Source of the DNA: Caenorhabditis elegans
Taxonomy: Eukaryota; Nematoda; Chromadorea; Rhabditida; Rhabditidae
Length of the DNA stretch: 64,000 nucleotides
Assembly: GCF_000002985.6 (NCBI RefSeq)
Contig: NC_003282.8
Span: 2,976,001 to 3,040,000, forward strand
Direction of reading: 5' to 3'
The notes under the pieces were generated by a model. The model was not told the origin of the DNA, did no database searches, and worked only from the letters and a program-made list of their open reading frames with translations. Positions 43,010-54,624 of the stretch are shown piece after piece (the first letter of the stretch is position 1; every line of letters begins with the position of its first letter). The position numbers and the translations under genes were made by a program.

Positions 43010-43515
43010 TGTCAACTAGGGCTACTAGGCCTTGGGCTTAGGCTATTCTTTGGACTTGTTGCTTTTTTCGAGCAGTTTTCATGGGCGGACTTTGGAGAAT
43101 GTCAGTTTTTTTGTTTTTCTGAATTATTTCAGGGGTTCAGCCTAAGCTTAAGCCTAATCCTAAGCCTAAGCCCAAGCCTAAACTAAAAGTAAGCCTAAAC
43201 CTAAGCCTAATCAAGATAATAAAAGTAAAAAAAACGCGATTCTGCAGAAATCTAACTTGCTCAAAAAAGGTGAAAAGCATAGTCCTCCGCCTAAGCCTAC
43301 GGCTTAGTCTAAGCTTCAGCCTAAACCTAAGCTTAAGCCTAAGCCCTGTTTGGAGTGTCTCATTTTTCGTTCTATTTTCCTTTTTTGAATTTTTGAATTT
43401 TCTGGGATTTCTTTTTCTCTTTTCCTCTCTTTCTCAGCCCAAACCTAAGCCTAAGTCCAAGCCTAAGATAAAGCCTAATCCTAAGCTAGGCCGTCAACTA
43501 GGCCACCATCAAAGC
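43010..43515. repeat. Telomere-like GCCTAA array upstream of lin-22
   Basis: Degenerate GCCTAA units on plus (the complement of TTAGGC), in three sub-blocks near 43,138-43,215, 43,288-43,348 and 43,438-43,490. It starts with the opposite strand motif (GGGCTTAGGC near 43,034), so orientation flips within the block. It ends about 225 bp before the lin-22 ATG. Confidence 0.85.
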
Positions 43516-43739
43516 TTTCTAGGCAGGCAGTTGTATGAGCCTAGTTAATTAAAATAGTTGGAAATTAAATTTGAAAATTAAAAGAGCTGAATAACATAAA
43601 GTCAGAAAAACTACCAATTACATAGTTTTACTGTTCAATAACTTATTTGGTGATTCTATTTTTGCTCTTTTTTATATTCATTCACTGTATCTAATACTTT
43701 TTTTTTGACGTTACTAATATTATTACAATTATTACAGAA

Positions 43740-46215
43740 ATGACGTCATTCCTGTGCTCCGATACTGAAATTGAATCCGATGGTGGAATCTCCAGATGCA
43801 AGAAGATTGTGAGTTGGTTTTTTTCTGTAATTATTCAAACTTTTGTAATTTCACAGCTGTCCATAATTTTGAAAATCGGCTTAATTTAATTTTCAACATT
43901 TTCAGAAAAACAAACCTCTAATGGAGAAGAAACGGAGAGCTCGAATAAACAAGTCACTGTCACAACTAAAACAAATTTTGATTCAAGATGAGCATAAGGT
44001 ATCGATTTTTCTCAATTATTTATACCTCCGAAAAAACAAGTTTATAAAATTGATAATGGAGATTTTCAAATTTTTAAAATTTTAAGACGAAATTTTGGTA
44101 AATTGTCAAGTTTTTAAAAAAGTGAACTTTTTTAGCATTGCTTCAGATCAGGGGCCTCGGCAAGTTGCCGGAATTAAAAATTTTCGCCAAATTGTGGTTT
44201 TGCACTTCTTTTTGGAAATTTCAGAATTTCAATTTTAATCGGCAAAATTGTACGCATCCTGTGAATCTTGTTACATCTATTTTAAAAAGTAGGCAATTCT
44301 ATAAAAGAAAATGGGAAAAATATTTCAAAAAGGCACAGTTTTAAGTGTTTCCGTCTTATAAAAAATCCCTCTAAAATTTTCCGGCAAATTTTATATCCAA
44401 GTTGCCGGAACTGAAAAGTTCCGGTAAACCGGCAATGTGCCGAAAATGAAAATTTCTGGGAATTTGGCAAACCGGCAATTTGCCGAAAATGAAAATTTCC
44501 GAGGAACCGGCAATTTACCGAAAATGAAAATTTCTGGGAAATCGGCAAACCACCAATTTGCCGAATTGCCGAATTTGCCGGAAAAACGGCAATTGCTGAA
44601 AAATTTCGGCAAATTGTAGTTTTGCACCTTTTTCTTGGAAATTTCAGAATTTCAATTTTAATCGGCAAAGTTGTACGCATCATATGAATGTTCCTACATT
44701 TATTTTGAAAAGATAAGCAAATTCTATTAAAATATCTGAAGAAAACGGGAAAAAATTTAAAAACGGCACAGTTTTAAGTTTTTCCGCCTTATAAAAATTT
44801 CTCTAAACACTTGCGGCAAATTGATACCTAACAAATTGCCAAATTGCCGGAATTGAAAATTTCCAGCAAATCGGCAAACCGGCAAATTGGCGGAAATGTA
44901 AATTTCCGGCAAGCCGGAAACTTGCCGAATTTTCCGGAGAAACGGCAATTGCTGAAAATTTTCGCCAAATTGTAGTTTTGCACCTTTTTCTTGGAAATTT
45001 CAGAATTTCAATTTTAATCGGCAAAATTGTACGCATCCTGTGAATCTTGTTATGTACATCTATTTTTAAAAGTAGGCAATTCTATAAAAATATCTAAAGA
45101 AAACGGGAAAAATTTCAAAAGGGCACAGTTTTAAGTGTTTCCGTCTTATAAAAAATCCCTCTAAAAATTTCCGGCAAATTGGTGTTCGGAAAACGGCAAA
45201 TCGGCAGTTTGCCAAAAATCTAAATTTCTGGCAAATCGGCAAATCGGCAATTTAGTGATTTGCAAAATTTGTCAGCAAAAAAATTTCCCGAACGGCAATT
45301 GCCGCCCACAACTGCTTCAGATTCAAAAATTTGGAATAATTAAATACGAACAATTACAACTAGGGCTGTGCAACCGGACGGCCGGTTTTAGAAAAAAAAG
45401 CCACTTTTTAGAACTTTGAAAATTTTCCGAGGGGTATGTTGTTTTCACGGCGGCGGACAATTTCCGAGTTTGGCCACTCGCTATACTTCATCATAGAATT
45501 TTATAATGACTGGCCAAACTCGGAAATTGTCCGCCGCCGTGAAAACAACATACCCCTCGGAAAATTTTCAAAGTTCTAAAAAGTGGTTTTTTTCTAAAAC
45601 CGGACGACCGGATGTCCGGTTGCACAGCTCTTATATACTTAGTAGTGTAAAATTAGTAGAAACGTTTTATTCCGTAGGCAGGTTTGAATGAGAAAAATAA
45701 CATTTTTTAAGTAGCGCGAGAGATGAGAATTCGCGAATAACGTGCAATTGGCAAGTTGTAAAAAAATCAATAATAGCCTCCGCCTCTATTTGGGCTTCTT
45801 TTGGGTATTCCATTTTTTATTCTTATTAATTAATGATGTATCAATTCTATTTCAGAATTCCATCCAACATTCCAAATGGGAAAAAGCTGATATTCTCGAA
45901 ATGGCTGTCGAATACCTCCAACAACTCCGTAGTGCTCAACCATGCTCCTTATCACCTTCAACATCATCCATTTCAACTCCACCAACTCCAAAAGAAGAAA
46001 TTCGAAATATTAAAGTACCTCTTAATCCAATAGCTTCATTTCTGAACCCAATGATGCAGCAATACGTGGCATATCAGCAGCTGGCTCAGTTATCAATGTA
46101 CACTCAATTATTTAATAATCCCGCTGGAGTACCACTGAGAGCAGATGCAGGGGTAACTGCTCAGTCACCAGAGCTGGCAGAAAAGTTAAAAATTGAGGAT
46201 CGAAGTAGAGTGTAG
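43740..46215 (+). CDS. lin-22: LIN-22, Hairy/E(spl)-type bHLH transcription factor
   Basis: Three exons join in phase 0: 43740-43808, 43906-43998 and 45856-46215 (TAG), giving 173 residues. A TTACAG acceptor two bases before the ATG suggests trans-splicing. Exon 2 has the basic region with the Hairy-type proline (KNKPLMEKKRRARINKSL) and helix 1. Exon 3 begins with the end of the loop, then helix 2 (KWEKADILEMAVEYLQQL). The remainder is Ser/Pro- then Gln/Tyr-rich. No C-terminal WRPW Groucho-recruiting motif is present (it ends KIEDRSRV). Known role from memory: represses neuroblast fate in the lateral epidermis and antagonises bHLH proneural activity. Intron 2 (1.86 kb) is mostly repeats, and telomere-like blocks flank the gene on both sides. 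Confidence 0.95.
44150..45315. repeat. Three tandem GGCAAATTGCCGG blocks in lin-22 intron 2
   Basis: GCCGATTTGCC family repeats at about 44,155-44,620, 44,812-44,975 and 45,170-45,310. Each is associated with the same unique segment (TTTCAATTTTAATCGGCAAA ... CACAGTTTTAAGTGTTTCCG), so a larger unit of roughly 400 bp is itself repeated about three times. A fourth copy is at 42,410-42,620. Confidence 0.85.
45367..45637. mobile_element. 270-bp palindrome, CTGTGCAACCGGACGGCCGG ends
   Basis: GGGCTGTGCAACCGGACGG on the left and CCGGATGTCCGGTTGCACAG on the right. Long near-perfect arms through AACAACATACCCCTCGGAAA and GGACAATTTCCGAGTTTGGC. The centre is about 40 bp. Lies in lin-22 intron 2. Confidence 0.9.
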
Positions 46216-47627
46216 AATTTGGAATTGTTGTCAAGAGCCACCAGTTTTGATGTGAAATTGATAATCTACTAGTTAGCCACCTAAGGTCTATAAAATAGCT
46301 TCAGAGGCAGGGTTTCGGCCTAGTTTTGATGATTTTTGAAGTAACGGTGAATTCTGTAAGCTTTTTTTTTGTTTCGAACAAAAAATCCTGGGGAAAAATT
46401 TTATCAAAAAAATCAAAAATGTCAATTTTTTGAATTTGAAATTTTTCAAATTTTTCAAATTTTTTTTAGATCAACGCGTTAAAAAAACTTGCGATGAGCT
46501 TTAATCAAAAGTTATTCACAATTTTTTATCTCTAAAAACTTTTAATATTCTGTGAAAACTTTTGGCTTTAGACGAAATCTGTTAATTTTTGGGTAACAAA
46601 ACTAGAAATTACCAAAAAATCTCCAAGGTTTTTTCCAATTTTTGCAGTTTTTCAATCCAAAAAATTTCTGAAATTTAATAAAAGTCATAAACAACTGATT
46701 TTGCAGAATTACTTGTTCTGCAACATCTTACTTGTTCTGAAACAAGTGAAAAGCCTAGTCCTTAGCTTAAGCCTAAGCCTAAGCCTGAACGCCAAACTTT
46801 AAAATTTAAAAAATAGTTGAGGGGCATTTTGAAAACACCTTAAGCTCCATAACTCGGCGAGTTTTGATGGAATCAATTTGAAACTTCAGACTTAAGCTTC
46901 TTGGTGGCCTATACGACTCTGTGTAAAATTTCGCTTTGATCGGCCAACGGGAACCCTTTCAAAAATGAAAAAAACGTTATAAACCTAAGCCTAATCCTAC
47001 GCCAAAGCTTGGGCTGTAAGCCCAAGCTTAAGCCTACGCCAAAGCCGGAGTCTAAGCCTAAGCCTAAGCATAAGCCTAAACCAAAGCCTGAGCCCAAGCA
47101 TAAACCTAAACCGAAGCCTGAGCCTAAGCTTAAACTTCCACATTCTGGTGGCTCTTGTCCTACCTTCCTCTTTAATGTTATTCTTTATTTTTTTCGCCCC
47201 TCAAAACTCCGTAGATCATATTCTCTAGTCACTTCAATTCTTAAATGTCGTTTTATTTTCAGTTTCTCCCTGCTACCCATGCTTTATTTCCAAAAACTAT
47301 GTTCTCTTTTTCAAATAAAAAAACTTCACTGCTTGGCAATATTTTTGTGGTTTTTCAGATATGATCTTCTGTTTTTCTTTGTTTTTCGAACACATTTAAA
47401 TTGAAAAAATGTATTTATCACTTTAAAAATAAAGAAAGTGTACCCGAATTTTGAAAAAATTCAACCGTAATTACAATTAAAAGAGCACAGGGGAAATTTA
47501 ATGTACAACACAATTGGTCTAAAAACTAGCGAATTAAGAAAAAAAAAATCAAAAATCACCCGTATTTAGCTGGAGATTCTTAAATGTCTTAAAACTAGAG
47601 TCTTTTTCAAAAATATTTTCGAAAAAA
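46216..47627. other. Convergent 3' region of lin-22 and the NDNF-like gene
   Basis: Shared downstream region of two converging genes. Plus-strand AATAAA occurs at about 46,677 and 47,404. Minus-strand AATAAA complements occur near 47,187 and 47,283. Telomere-like GCCTAA blocks lie at 46,750-46,795 and 46,985-47,135, the second with an AAGCTTGGGC / GCCCAAGCTT inverted repeat. No further gene seen. Confidence 0.5.
46750..47135. repeat. Telomere-like GCCTAA blocks downstream of lin-22
   Basis: CTTAAGCCTAAGCCTAAGCC near 46,768 and a 150-bp degenerate block at 46,985-47,135, mostly plus-strand GCCTAA with G/C-containing variants (AAGCCGGAGTC, CCAAAGCCTG). Confidence 0.85.
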
Positions 47628-50600
47628 TTAATTATGAACTCCACAGAATCGATTGGTCCGAACCCAGACAGTTCGGAAGGGTAAAGCCTGAGCATTCGGG
47701 CGGTCTAGTGGAGTGGCCAGGAGGTCTAAACGGTAGGTACTAGCTGGAAGAAGACCTCCGATTGTTGTCTCAATCAGGGATTGGGCATCGTCTTCGGAAG
47801 AGGTCGGAGAATGGGTGTAGCAGCCGACGAGTACGGATGAGGAGAGGCCGCCTTCGCAGAGATTGTCGGCCTGGATAAAAAAAAATTGTTTTTGAAAAAA
47901 TAAAAAATATTTAATTTTTTTTCAGCCAAATTAATTTTTTAACTTTTTCAAAACTTTGTCCCAGTGGTATTTTTTTATTTGTTTTACGGTTTTTTTTTAA
48001 ATGAAACTAAAACTGATTTCAGGTATTATTTCAGTCTGAAAATTTTTCCACCATTCTCAGCCAAACCACGTGGTGTCAGAATGTCCCATTTCGTTGTGAT
48101 CTACAAAAAATGCGGGATAAGAGATGAAGAGTTCTCAACTGATTTTGAATGGTTAAGAACGTGCTGACGTCACATTTTTGGGGAAAAAATTTCCTAATTT
48201 TTTGTAGATCAAACCGTTTTGGGACAACCTGACACCACGTGCCAAACTATTTATTTCAAATTCTTGTTCTAAATTATTTTTAAATGATTATAAGGATATT
48301 TTCTTGAAGTTTAATGAAAATTTATCAATATCCAATAAAATTGAACTAACTTGAGGCTTTTGAATATCTTTTTTTTTTGAACAAAATGAAATATTCCAAA
48401 ACTTTCAGCCAAAATAGTTTAAAATTTTTTTTTCGAAATTTGATCTGAAAATTTTTTAAAAATTTTTTTATTGGAAAAAAAATTTCAAAAAATTTTTTTT
48501 CAATTTTTTTTCAATTTTTTCTCTGAAAGCCAAAAAACCCATCAAAACTCACCAAACTAACAAGATGTTCCAAAAAATTTGAATGTTCTCTTCTTCTATA
48601 AACACAGTACTTTACATGACTATCGTGAGCACGAATCCATTGAATTGAGGCAGAAGAGCACGAGCGCCCGACAATCTTTACGCTGAAAAATTTCAATTTT
48701 TTTAATTTCATAAGATTTGAGCTTCTGATACCTGGTATCATCTGGAAGATTTGGGTATGGTGACGTGGTGAGATCGGTGCTCGCCCAGACTCTGATAGTT
48801 TTTGGAGTTTCGTCGTCGTTTACGATTTGGAAACGGAGATGTCCGCTGCGGATGTTGGTGACTACGAATCTGAAAAATATTTGTAATTTTTTGAACTGTG
48901 AAAAATTGGAAAAAAAAACTGTAGATTGACAACAAAAAATTGTTAGAAATTTTTTTTTGAATTTTTTTTTGGAATTTTTTTTTTTGAAAAATCCAATGTA
49001 ATTGCTTTCAAAACAGTAAAATTGAATGACTTTCGTAAAAAATTATTTTGGCGTTTTTTGCAAAAACAAATTTCAGTCAAAAAAATTGTTTTTTAAAATA
49101 TTTTTTTCAGCTTTCAAGAAACGCCTCAAACTTAATTTTTTTTTGACTTTTTGATACTGATTTCATATTATTTTGTGGACAATTTATCAATTTAAGGTTT
49201 TCAAAACCAAAAAAGATTGTCCCATAACGGTTTGATCTACAAAAAATTCGGGAATTTTTTTCCCCAAAAAATGTGACGTCATCACGTTTTTAGCCATTCA
49301 AAATCAGTCTCCCGCATTTTTTTGTAGATCACAACGAAATGGGACACCACGTGTTTTTTTAAAATTTTTTTCAAAACATATTAAAATTGATTTTTAGGAG
49401 TTTTCTTTGAGTTCCATGTCTATTTTTCAGTATTTCCTAGATTTGCAGCCAATTTTCAGAAGTTTATAAAATAAAAAATTTATGAACAACTTTCAGCCGA
49501 AAAAAAAAATTTTCGATTTTTTTCTAGCTTAAAAAATTTTGAGTTCTGGTTTAAATTGTATTTTTAAGTTTGATGATAATTTTTAATATTTCGTAGTGTG
49601 GACGTAATAAATTTGAGTAATTTTCAACATGCTAAAAAAATTACTTCGAGTTTTTATTTTTTTTATTTTTCAAATAAATTGACCAAGTGACTGATGATAT
49701 GTATTACTCAAATAAGAGCCTAACTTTTAGTTTTTTTCTGAAAAAAACATTTTCAAAAAAACAATTTTTTTTAATTTTTTAAAAAATTTTCCGATTTTTT
49801 CTTCAAAAAATTCCAAAATAATTACTAATGTATAAATAAGTCTTATATCCATACAAAAGTATATATTCACTGTATTTTGTGTTTTATGTACCTTCTAAAC
49901 CCGGAAAACGCGTCGCTTCTCTTGAGAATTTTTCCGTTCCGAAACAAATTGATACGTACGAGTCCATCGCAAGCGTGCACAATGAGCATTGCCTGCAAAA
50001 GATGAAAGAATGGAATGTGATTTTGGGGATAAGGAGCTAAAGGGGGTCAGTTGCCATCAGGTGATGACGTCAATCGGGGAGCTCGGGGAGCTAGTAAACG
50101 TCGTATGATAGCAAGTTATTTTGGGAAAGAGCAGTAGAAGACAATGAGAAAAAGTTAAAAATAGCTGACACGGATATTGGATTTCGTCCCATTGGTTGAC
50201 ACCTTTTGAACACCGTAATACCTTGGAGGTTCCCGCCTACCTGCCTACCTACGCCTGCAGAGAGTAGTGGGGGTTAGAAGGTCCTCGATCATTTTTTGAA
50301 CATTCGGTTTCTATCAAAAAATTCAATGTTTCCGAAAATCCCAAAATGGAAATTGAAAATTCCAAAAAAAATATCGATTTTAGTCTATTTTCAGTTTAAA
50401 AAAAATCGATAATTCTAAAATTGACAATTTTTAAAATTTTCCATTTTATCGATTTTTTGCACACGGAGTTCCGGCCTTCCTCATTGAATTTTTCGCGCTC
50501 CATTGGCAATCGCCCGCTGGAAAACGCGTGGGAAAGCCGTGTACTCCACACGGACAAATACATTTCGTTTTACAACTAATATCGAGCCGCGACGCGACAC

Positions 50601-52932
50601 GCAACGCGCCGTAAATCTACCCCATAAATGGCCGAGCCAAAATGACCTAGTTCGGCAAACTCTTCCATTTCTATATATGAGGGAAGTCAGAAATCCGTGA
50701 CATTATTAAAATAATTTTTTTTTTTAATCGAGAATTCCGGAAAACCGAAATTTTGTTTAATTTAATCGATTTTATGGATTTTTCGCTATTTTCGTTGAAA
50801 AATCGATAATTCGAAAAATTTAAGTTATGCTTAAAACATTTATAAAATCCCATGAAAAGTTGAATTTTCAGATCAAAAAAATCCGATTTTCAATTTTTTT
50901 TTTTTAAATCACGGATTCAAAAAATCACGGCTTCCCTCATAAATTGAAATGGAAGAGTTTACCTAACTAGGCCATTTTGGCTCGGCCATATCTGGGGTAG
51001 ATTTGCGGCGCGTTGCGTGCCGCGTCGCGGCTCGATTTTAGTTGTAAAACTAAATGTATTTGTCCGTGTGGAGTACACGGGTTTTCCACGCGTTGTCCGG
51101 TGGGCGATTGTCAATGGAGCGCGAAAAATTCAACGAGGAAGGCCAGAACCCTGTGTTAATGTCTTTTAAAAATCGATAATTTTTGTTTATTGATTTTTTT
51201 TTCTGATTACCCACCGATTGTGTATTATTCTCGGCTCCCTCCGGCAGGCTATTCACGAAAAACTTCAAATTCACAAAAGTCCCCTTCTTCGGCTCCAGCT
51301 CCACCTGCTCCAGCTGCCCGTTGCTCAAAACTCTTGGAGCCGACTTTTTCTGCTTTCTCGGCACATTTCGGGTAACTTTTCTCCTGTGTGTCACAACTTC
51401 CGACGTTTGAATCGTCTGTACCTCATACGCCGACGATGTACCCCTCTTGTGATCCCTCACAAAAACCGTCACAAAATATGTCCGATCTCTTCTCAACGAG
51501 CCGATGACTACGGTATTATTTGTCTGTGGGACACATTTGACAGTCTCCACACCTTCTTCCACGTGGTCACACATTCCCGCGAATTCTGGGTCTCGACGCG
51601 AAACAATCGTACAGATACGGTAGCGACCCGGCTCGGCGTTCCGAACTTGCGGTGAGATTTTCCATGTGATCAGTGTGGAGACCTCATCCCTTCTGGAATA
51701 GGTACTCTCGGAGATTATGTTTGTGGCAAGACGGGTGTCATGTGGAAGTGGTGGGTATTGATCTTCGAGACGGAACAGGGATGGGGTGAAGAAGATTCGG
51801 ACGGAAGCGGAGGAGGTTGACGCCGCACGGACCACCAGGATCACTTCTGGAATTTGAAAATTATGTTTAGACGGTTTTTGGGGTAGTGCCTACGTGCCTG
51901 CCTACGTGCCTGCCTACGTGCCTGCCTATCTGCCTATATAACCGCCTTCATGTCTATGTGCCTATATGCCTGCCTGCTTAGTAGGCATATAGGCAGACAC
52001 GTTGGCATCAGACGTTGCATACCTGCTGCTACCTATCTTTTTACCTACCTACCTACCTAGGTGTCTGCCTACATTGTATGCCTATATGTCTACGCATATT
52101 TGCCTACCTGCCTGCTTGCCTACATTATTTTTAACAAATTCCAGATACTAAAGTCAATTTGAAACGAAAGTCACAACGTCCCAAAACGTCTCCACTGGGT
52201 ATGCCTCCATAGGTATGCCTACCTGCCTACATGCTTCCCTGCGTGCCTACATCAGGCCTGCAAATCTACACGTCAGCCTGTGTCTAGGTACCTACACACT
52301 TGCCTACATATCTGTACCGGTCAAATGCTTGCCTGTTAATTTTTGCTGCCTACATGCCTATTTCTGTTTTTTTGTTTCTAATTAGGCACTAGGCAGGCAG
52401 GCGTAGGTCGCCTTCAAAGCTTACAAACCCAAAAAAAAACCTACTTTTCGGCAAACTATGCGCAAAAAACGTCATTCTCTTCTTATCATCCTCTCCGGCG
52501 ATCAACTTGAATTTTTCAGATTCTTCCAGCGAATTTGACATGTCGGAAATAGTATCGAACTCTTCAGACATGCTAATATCTGGAAAATACTAATTTTTAA
52601 TGATTTCAGAAAAAAAAATGACCCGGAAACTTACCCTTATCCATTGTGAAAAGTTGCCAGTGAACCGCAGCTCCGCACGGCGTAACATACATAAAAAATG
52701 GGGAAGCTTCATTGGTAATGTGAAGGTAGAATCTGGAAGGTAGAAAGTTTAGAGGAGAATAGGTCGCCTACGCCTGCCTACAATAGGCAGGCACTTACCT
52801 CTTCTCGCTAACTTTTCCGGCCAAATCGATGACACTTTCAGTGTTCTCCGACAAAATCGAGTAGCTCATGGGAACCACGTGGAATGGTGTGCATAATTGG
52901 ATAGTAAAAAGGAGCAAAAGGAGTTTGAGCAT
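47628..52932 (-). CDS. NDNF-like secreted FN3-domain protein, 536 residues
   Basis: Eight exons join in phase: 52799-52932 (ATG 52930-52932), 52635-52732, 52445-52579, 51215-51846, 49892-49992, 48732-48869, 48553-48682 and 47628-47870 (TAA). A TATTTCAG acceptor at 52,943 suggests a trans-spliced leader. Residues 1-16 are a signal peptide (MLKLLLLLFTIQLCTP). Then a conserved N-terminal module (YVTPCGAAVHWQL), a first FN3-like repeat (YPPLPHDTRL ... RYRICTIVSRR ... RTYFVTVFVRDHKRGTSSAY), a lectin-like stretch (LIVHACDGLVRINLFRNGK), a second YPNLPDDT motif and FN3-like repeat, and a C-terminal TNRFCGVHN. Order, motifs and length (vertebrate NDNF is about 570 residues) match neuron-derived neurotrophic factor, a secreted glycoprotein linked to neuron migration and growth-factor signalling. 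I infer orthology and recall no worm symbol. The long introns hold MITEs and foldback repeats. Confidence 0.85.
48067..48241. mobile_element. MITE, CACGTGG family, copy 17
   Basis: Starts CACGTGGTGTCAGAATGTCC and ends CCTGACACCACGTG; both ends intact. In the last intron of the NDNF-like gene. Confidence 0.85.
49214..49353. mobile_element. MITE, CACGTGG family, copy 18, left end truncated
   Basis: Begins at GATTGTCCCATAACGGTTTG, lacking CACGTGG; right end GGGACACCACGTG. Confidence 0.8.
50464..51172. mobile_element. Foldback pair, GCGCTCCATTGACAATCGCC family
   Basis: Plus-oriented arm 50,464-50,700 and minus-oriented arm 50,930-51,172 share CTACCCCATAAATGGCCGAG-type and GTGTACTCCACACGGACAAA sequences. 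They surround a smaller AT-rich palindrome (TTTTCGTTGAAAAATCGAT). The right end lies about 40 bp from the donor of the 51215-51846 exon. Confidence 0.85.
51885..52410. repeat. CCTGCCTAC minisatellite in NDNF-like intron
   Basis: GTGCCTGCCTACGTGCCTGC and variants over about 500 bp of the intron between exons 3 and 4. Orientation changes within the block. Confidence 0.85.
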
Positions 52933-52942
52933 TCTTTTGGCT

Positions 52943-53900
52943 CTGAAATAGGGGTGTTGTTGTATATGTTTTCCGTAGCATATGAAAAAGAGCACAGCGG
53001 CAAAAAAAATGGCGAAGGTCCGTTGGGAATATTATACAAATGTAAGGAGAGGGGGGGGGGGGGGGGGGGGAAGACGAATGCAACGTTTTTTTTGTTTTGT
53101 TACCATTTTTTTAGTATTTGGGGTTTTGTCATACCTCAAAGGTCCCGGGGGGGACTTTAAGGTAGGCGCGAAAATGCCTGCCTGCCTACTGTCTTGGAAT
53201 GCTGAGGAAATAGGTGATAGGCAGGTAGGAAGGTAGGCAGGTAGGTAGGTAGGTAGATAGGCAGACAGGTAGGCATAGGACACATACACTAGTCTGCCTG
53301 CCTAGCTTGCCTACCAAGCCTGCCGGCTTACCTACTGTGTTGAATTGTTAAATGTGCGGAAGTTATCAGGCAGTGTTAGACAGGCATTTAGGCACGTAGG
53401 CTGGCAGGTATTAGGTAGGTCTGAAGGCGTGCGTGCCTTACAAACCTGCTTGCCTGCATCCATACTGACAAAGCGAATTTGAACCAGTTTTTTTTTTAAA
53501 TTTATCTTTCTCATTTAGAAAAAAAGAACTGCCAGTATGAAACCTCAAATATGCAGAAAATAGGAAGGCAGGTAGGCATAAGGTAGGCATGAAGGTACGC
53601 CTACCTATCAAGAAAAATACTTCAAGCGAAAATGTGGAGAAAATAGGCGGTAGGCAGGTTGGCAAGTGTACATCTATATTGAGTGCACGATCCGTCTAGG
53701 CACAGAAAATTAGGAGGTAGGCATGTAGGCATAATGTAGGCATGAGGCAGGCAGTGTGATGACCTATTACCAAGCGTTAAAATTTAAAATTTCAAAAAAC
53801 TGCATATAAACAAAATGCCTACTTGCCTGCCTACCTACCTTTGAGGTGGTAGGCAGGCAAGTAGGCAGGCAGGCAAAGTAACAAAAATTGCTCTGGAGAG
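52943..53900. repeat. Upstream of NDNF-like gene: G-run and GTAGGCAGG minisatellite
   Basis: A G-run at about 53,049-53,070. Then GTAGGCAGGTAGG repeats at 53,160-53,300, 53,370-53,430, 53,560-53,760 and 53,818-53,880, interspersed with unique sequence. No gene supported. Confidence 0.7.
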
Positions 53901-54260
53901 TCTTCGAAGACACCGGGCGCTCAAACTGTTTTTGAATGAAATCATAAGAGGCGGGGTGGCCCCCTGTGGGGACCTGCGGGGTCAGACAACACACATTCCA
54001 ATCTCGTTCTCTAGCACACTCTCCTCAATTCACATGCTCTCTCGCAAGTCTGAGTGTCCGCCCCGAAATAGCTGGAATTTGAGGAATGTGTTGTGGCAGT
54101 TGTCTCGGGTGTGTGTGTGTGTGTGCTCCGGGAGCAGCAGCAGTCATCTTATCTTCCTTATCTTTTTGTTATCACTCATTGAGAGTCAGGAGTAATACTA
54201 TTAGAGTACGTGATGATGATGGTGATACAGAGCAAAAAAACGTCATTAGAGGATCATGTT
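53900..54260 (-). promoter_or_regulatory. Unique GC-rich segment, possible NDNF-like promoter
   Basis: The only clearly non-repetitive, GC-balanced stretch within 2 kb upstream of the NDNF-like gene, with a (GT)n near 54,110. Promoter role is inferred from position only. Confidence 0.3.
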
Positions 54261-54374
54261 GCAGGATCTGAAATTCCACGAAAATTTTCCAAATATTTTG
54301 CAAATTTTTTGTTCTGATCGGAATATTATCAGATGATCCCCCTATAAGTAAAAGTGATCTGAAAGTTTCCACGG

Positions 54375-54620
54375 GATTTCTTCTGACTTCCCTCCTAAAT
54401 TGAAATGGGAGAGTTTTTGCCGAACTAGGCCATTTTGGCTCGGCCATATCTGGGGCAGATTTACGGCGCGTTGCGTGTCGCGTCGCGGCTCGATTTTAGT
54501 TGTAAAACTAGATGTATTTGTCCGTGTGGAGTACACAACACTTTTCCACGCGTTGTCCTCCGGTGGGCGATTGTCAATGGAGCGCGAAAAATTCAATGAG
54601 GAAGGCCAGGACCCCGTGAG
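54375..54620. mobile_element. Single arm of GCGCTCCATTGACAATCGCC family
   Basis: Minus-oriented arm from ATTGAAATGGGAGAGTTTTT to GCGCGAAAAATTCAATGAGG, with TCTGGGGCAGATTTACGGCG inside. Its partner arm is absent. Confidence 0.85.
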
Positions 54621-54624
54621 TTTC

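Noticed and set aside
51172..51214. Read-through of the NDNF-like exon into foldback sequence, giving a longer C-terminus
   Set aside because: GTGGGT at 51,209-51,214 is a good donor, and the downstream exon at 49,892 restores the conserved family sequence.
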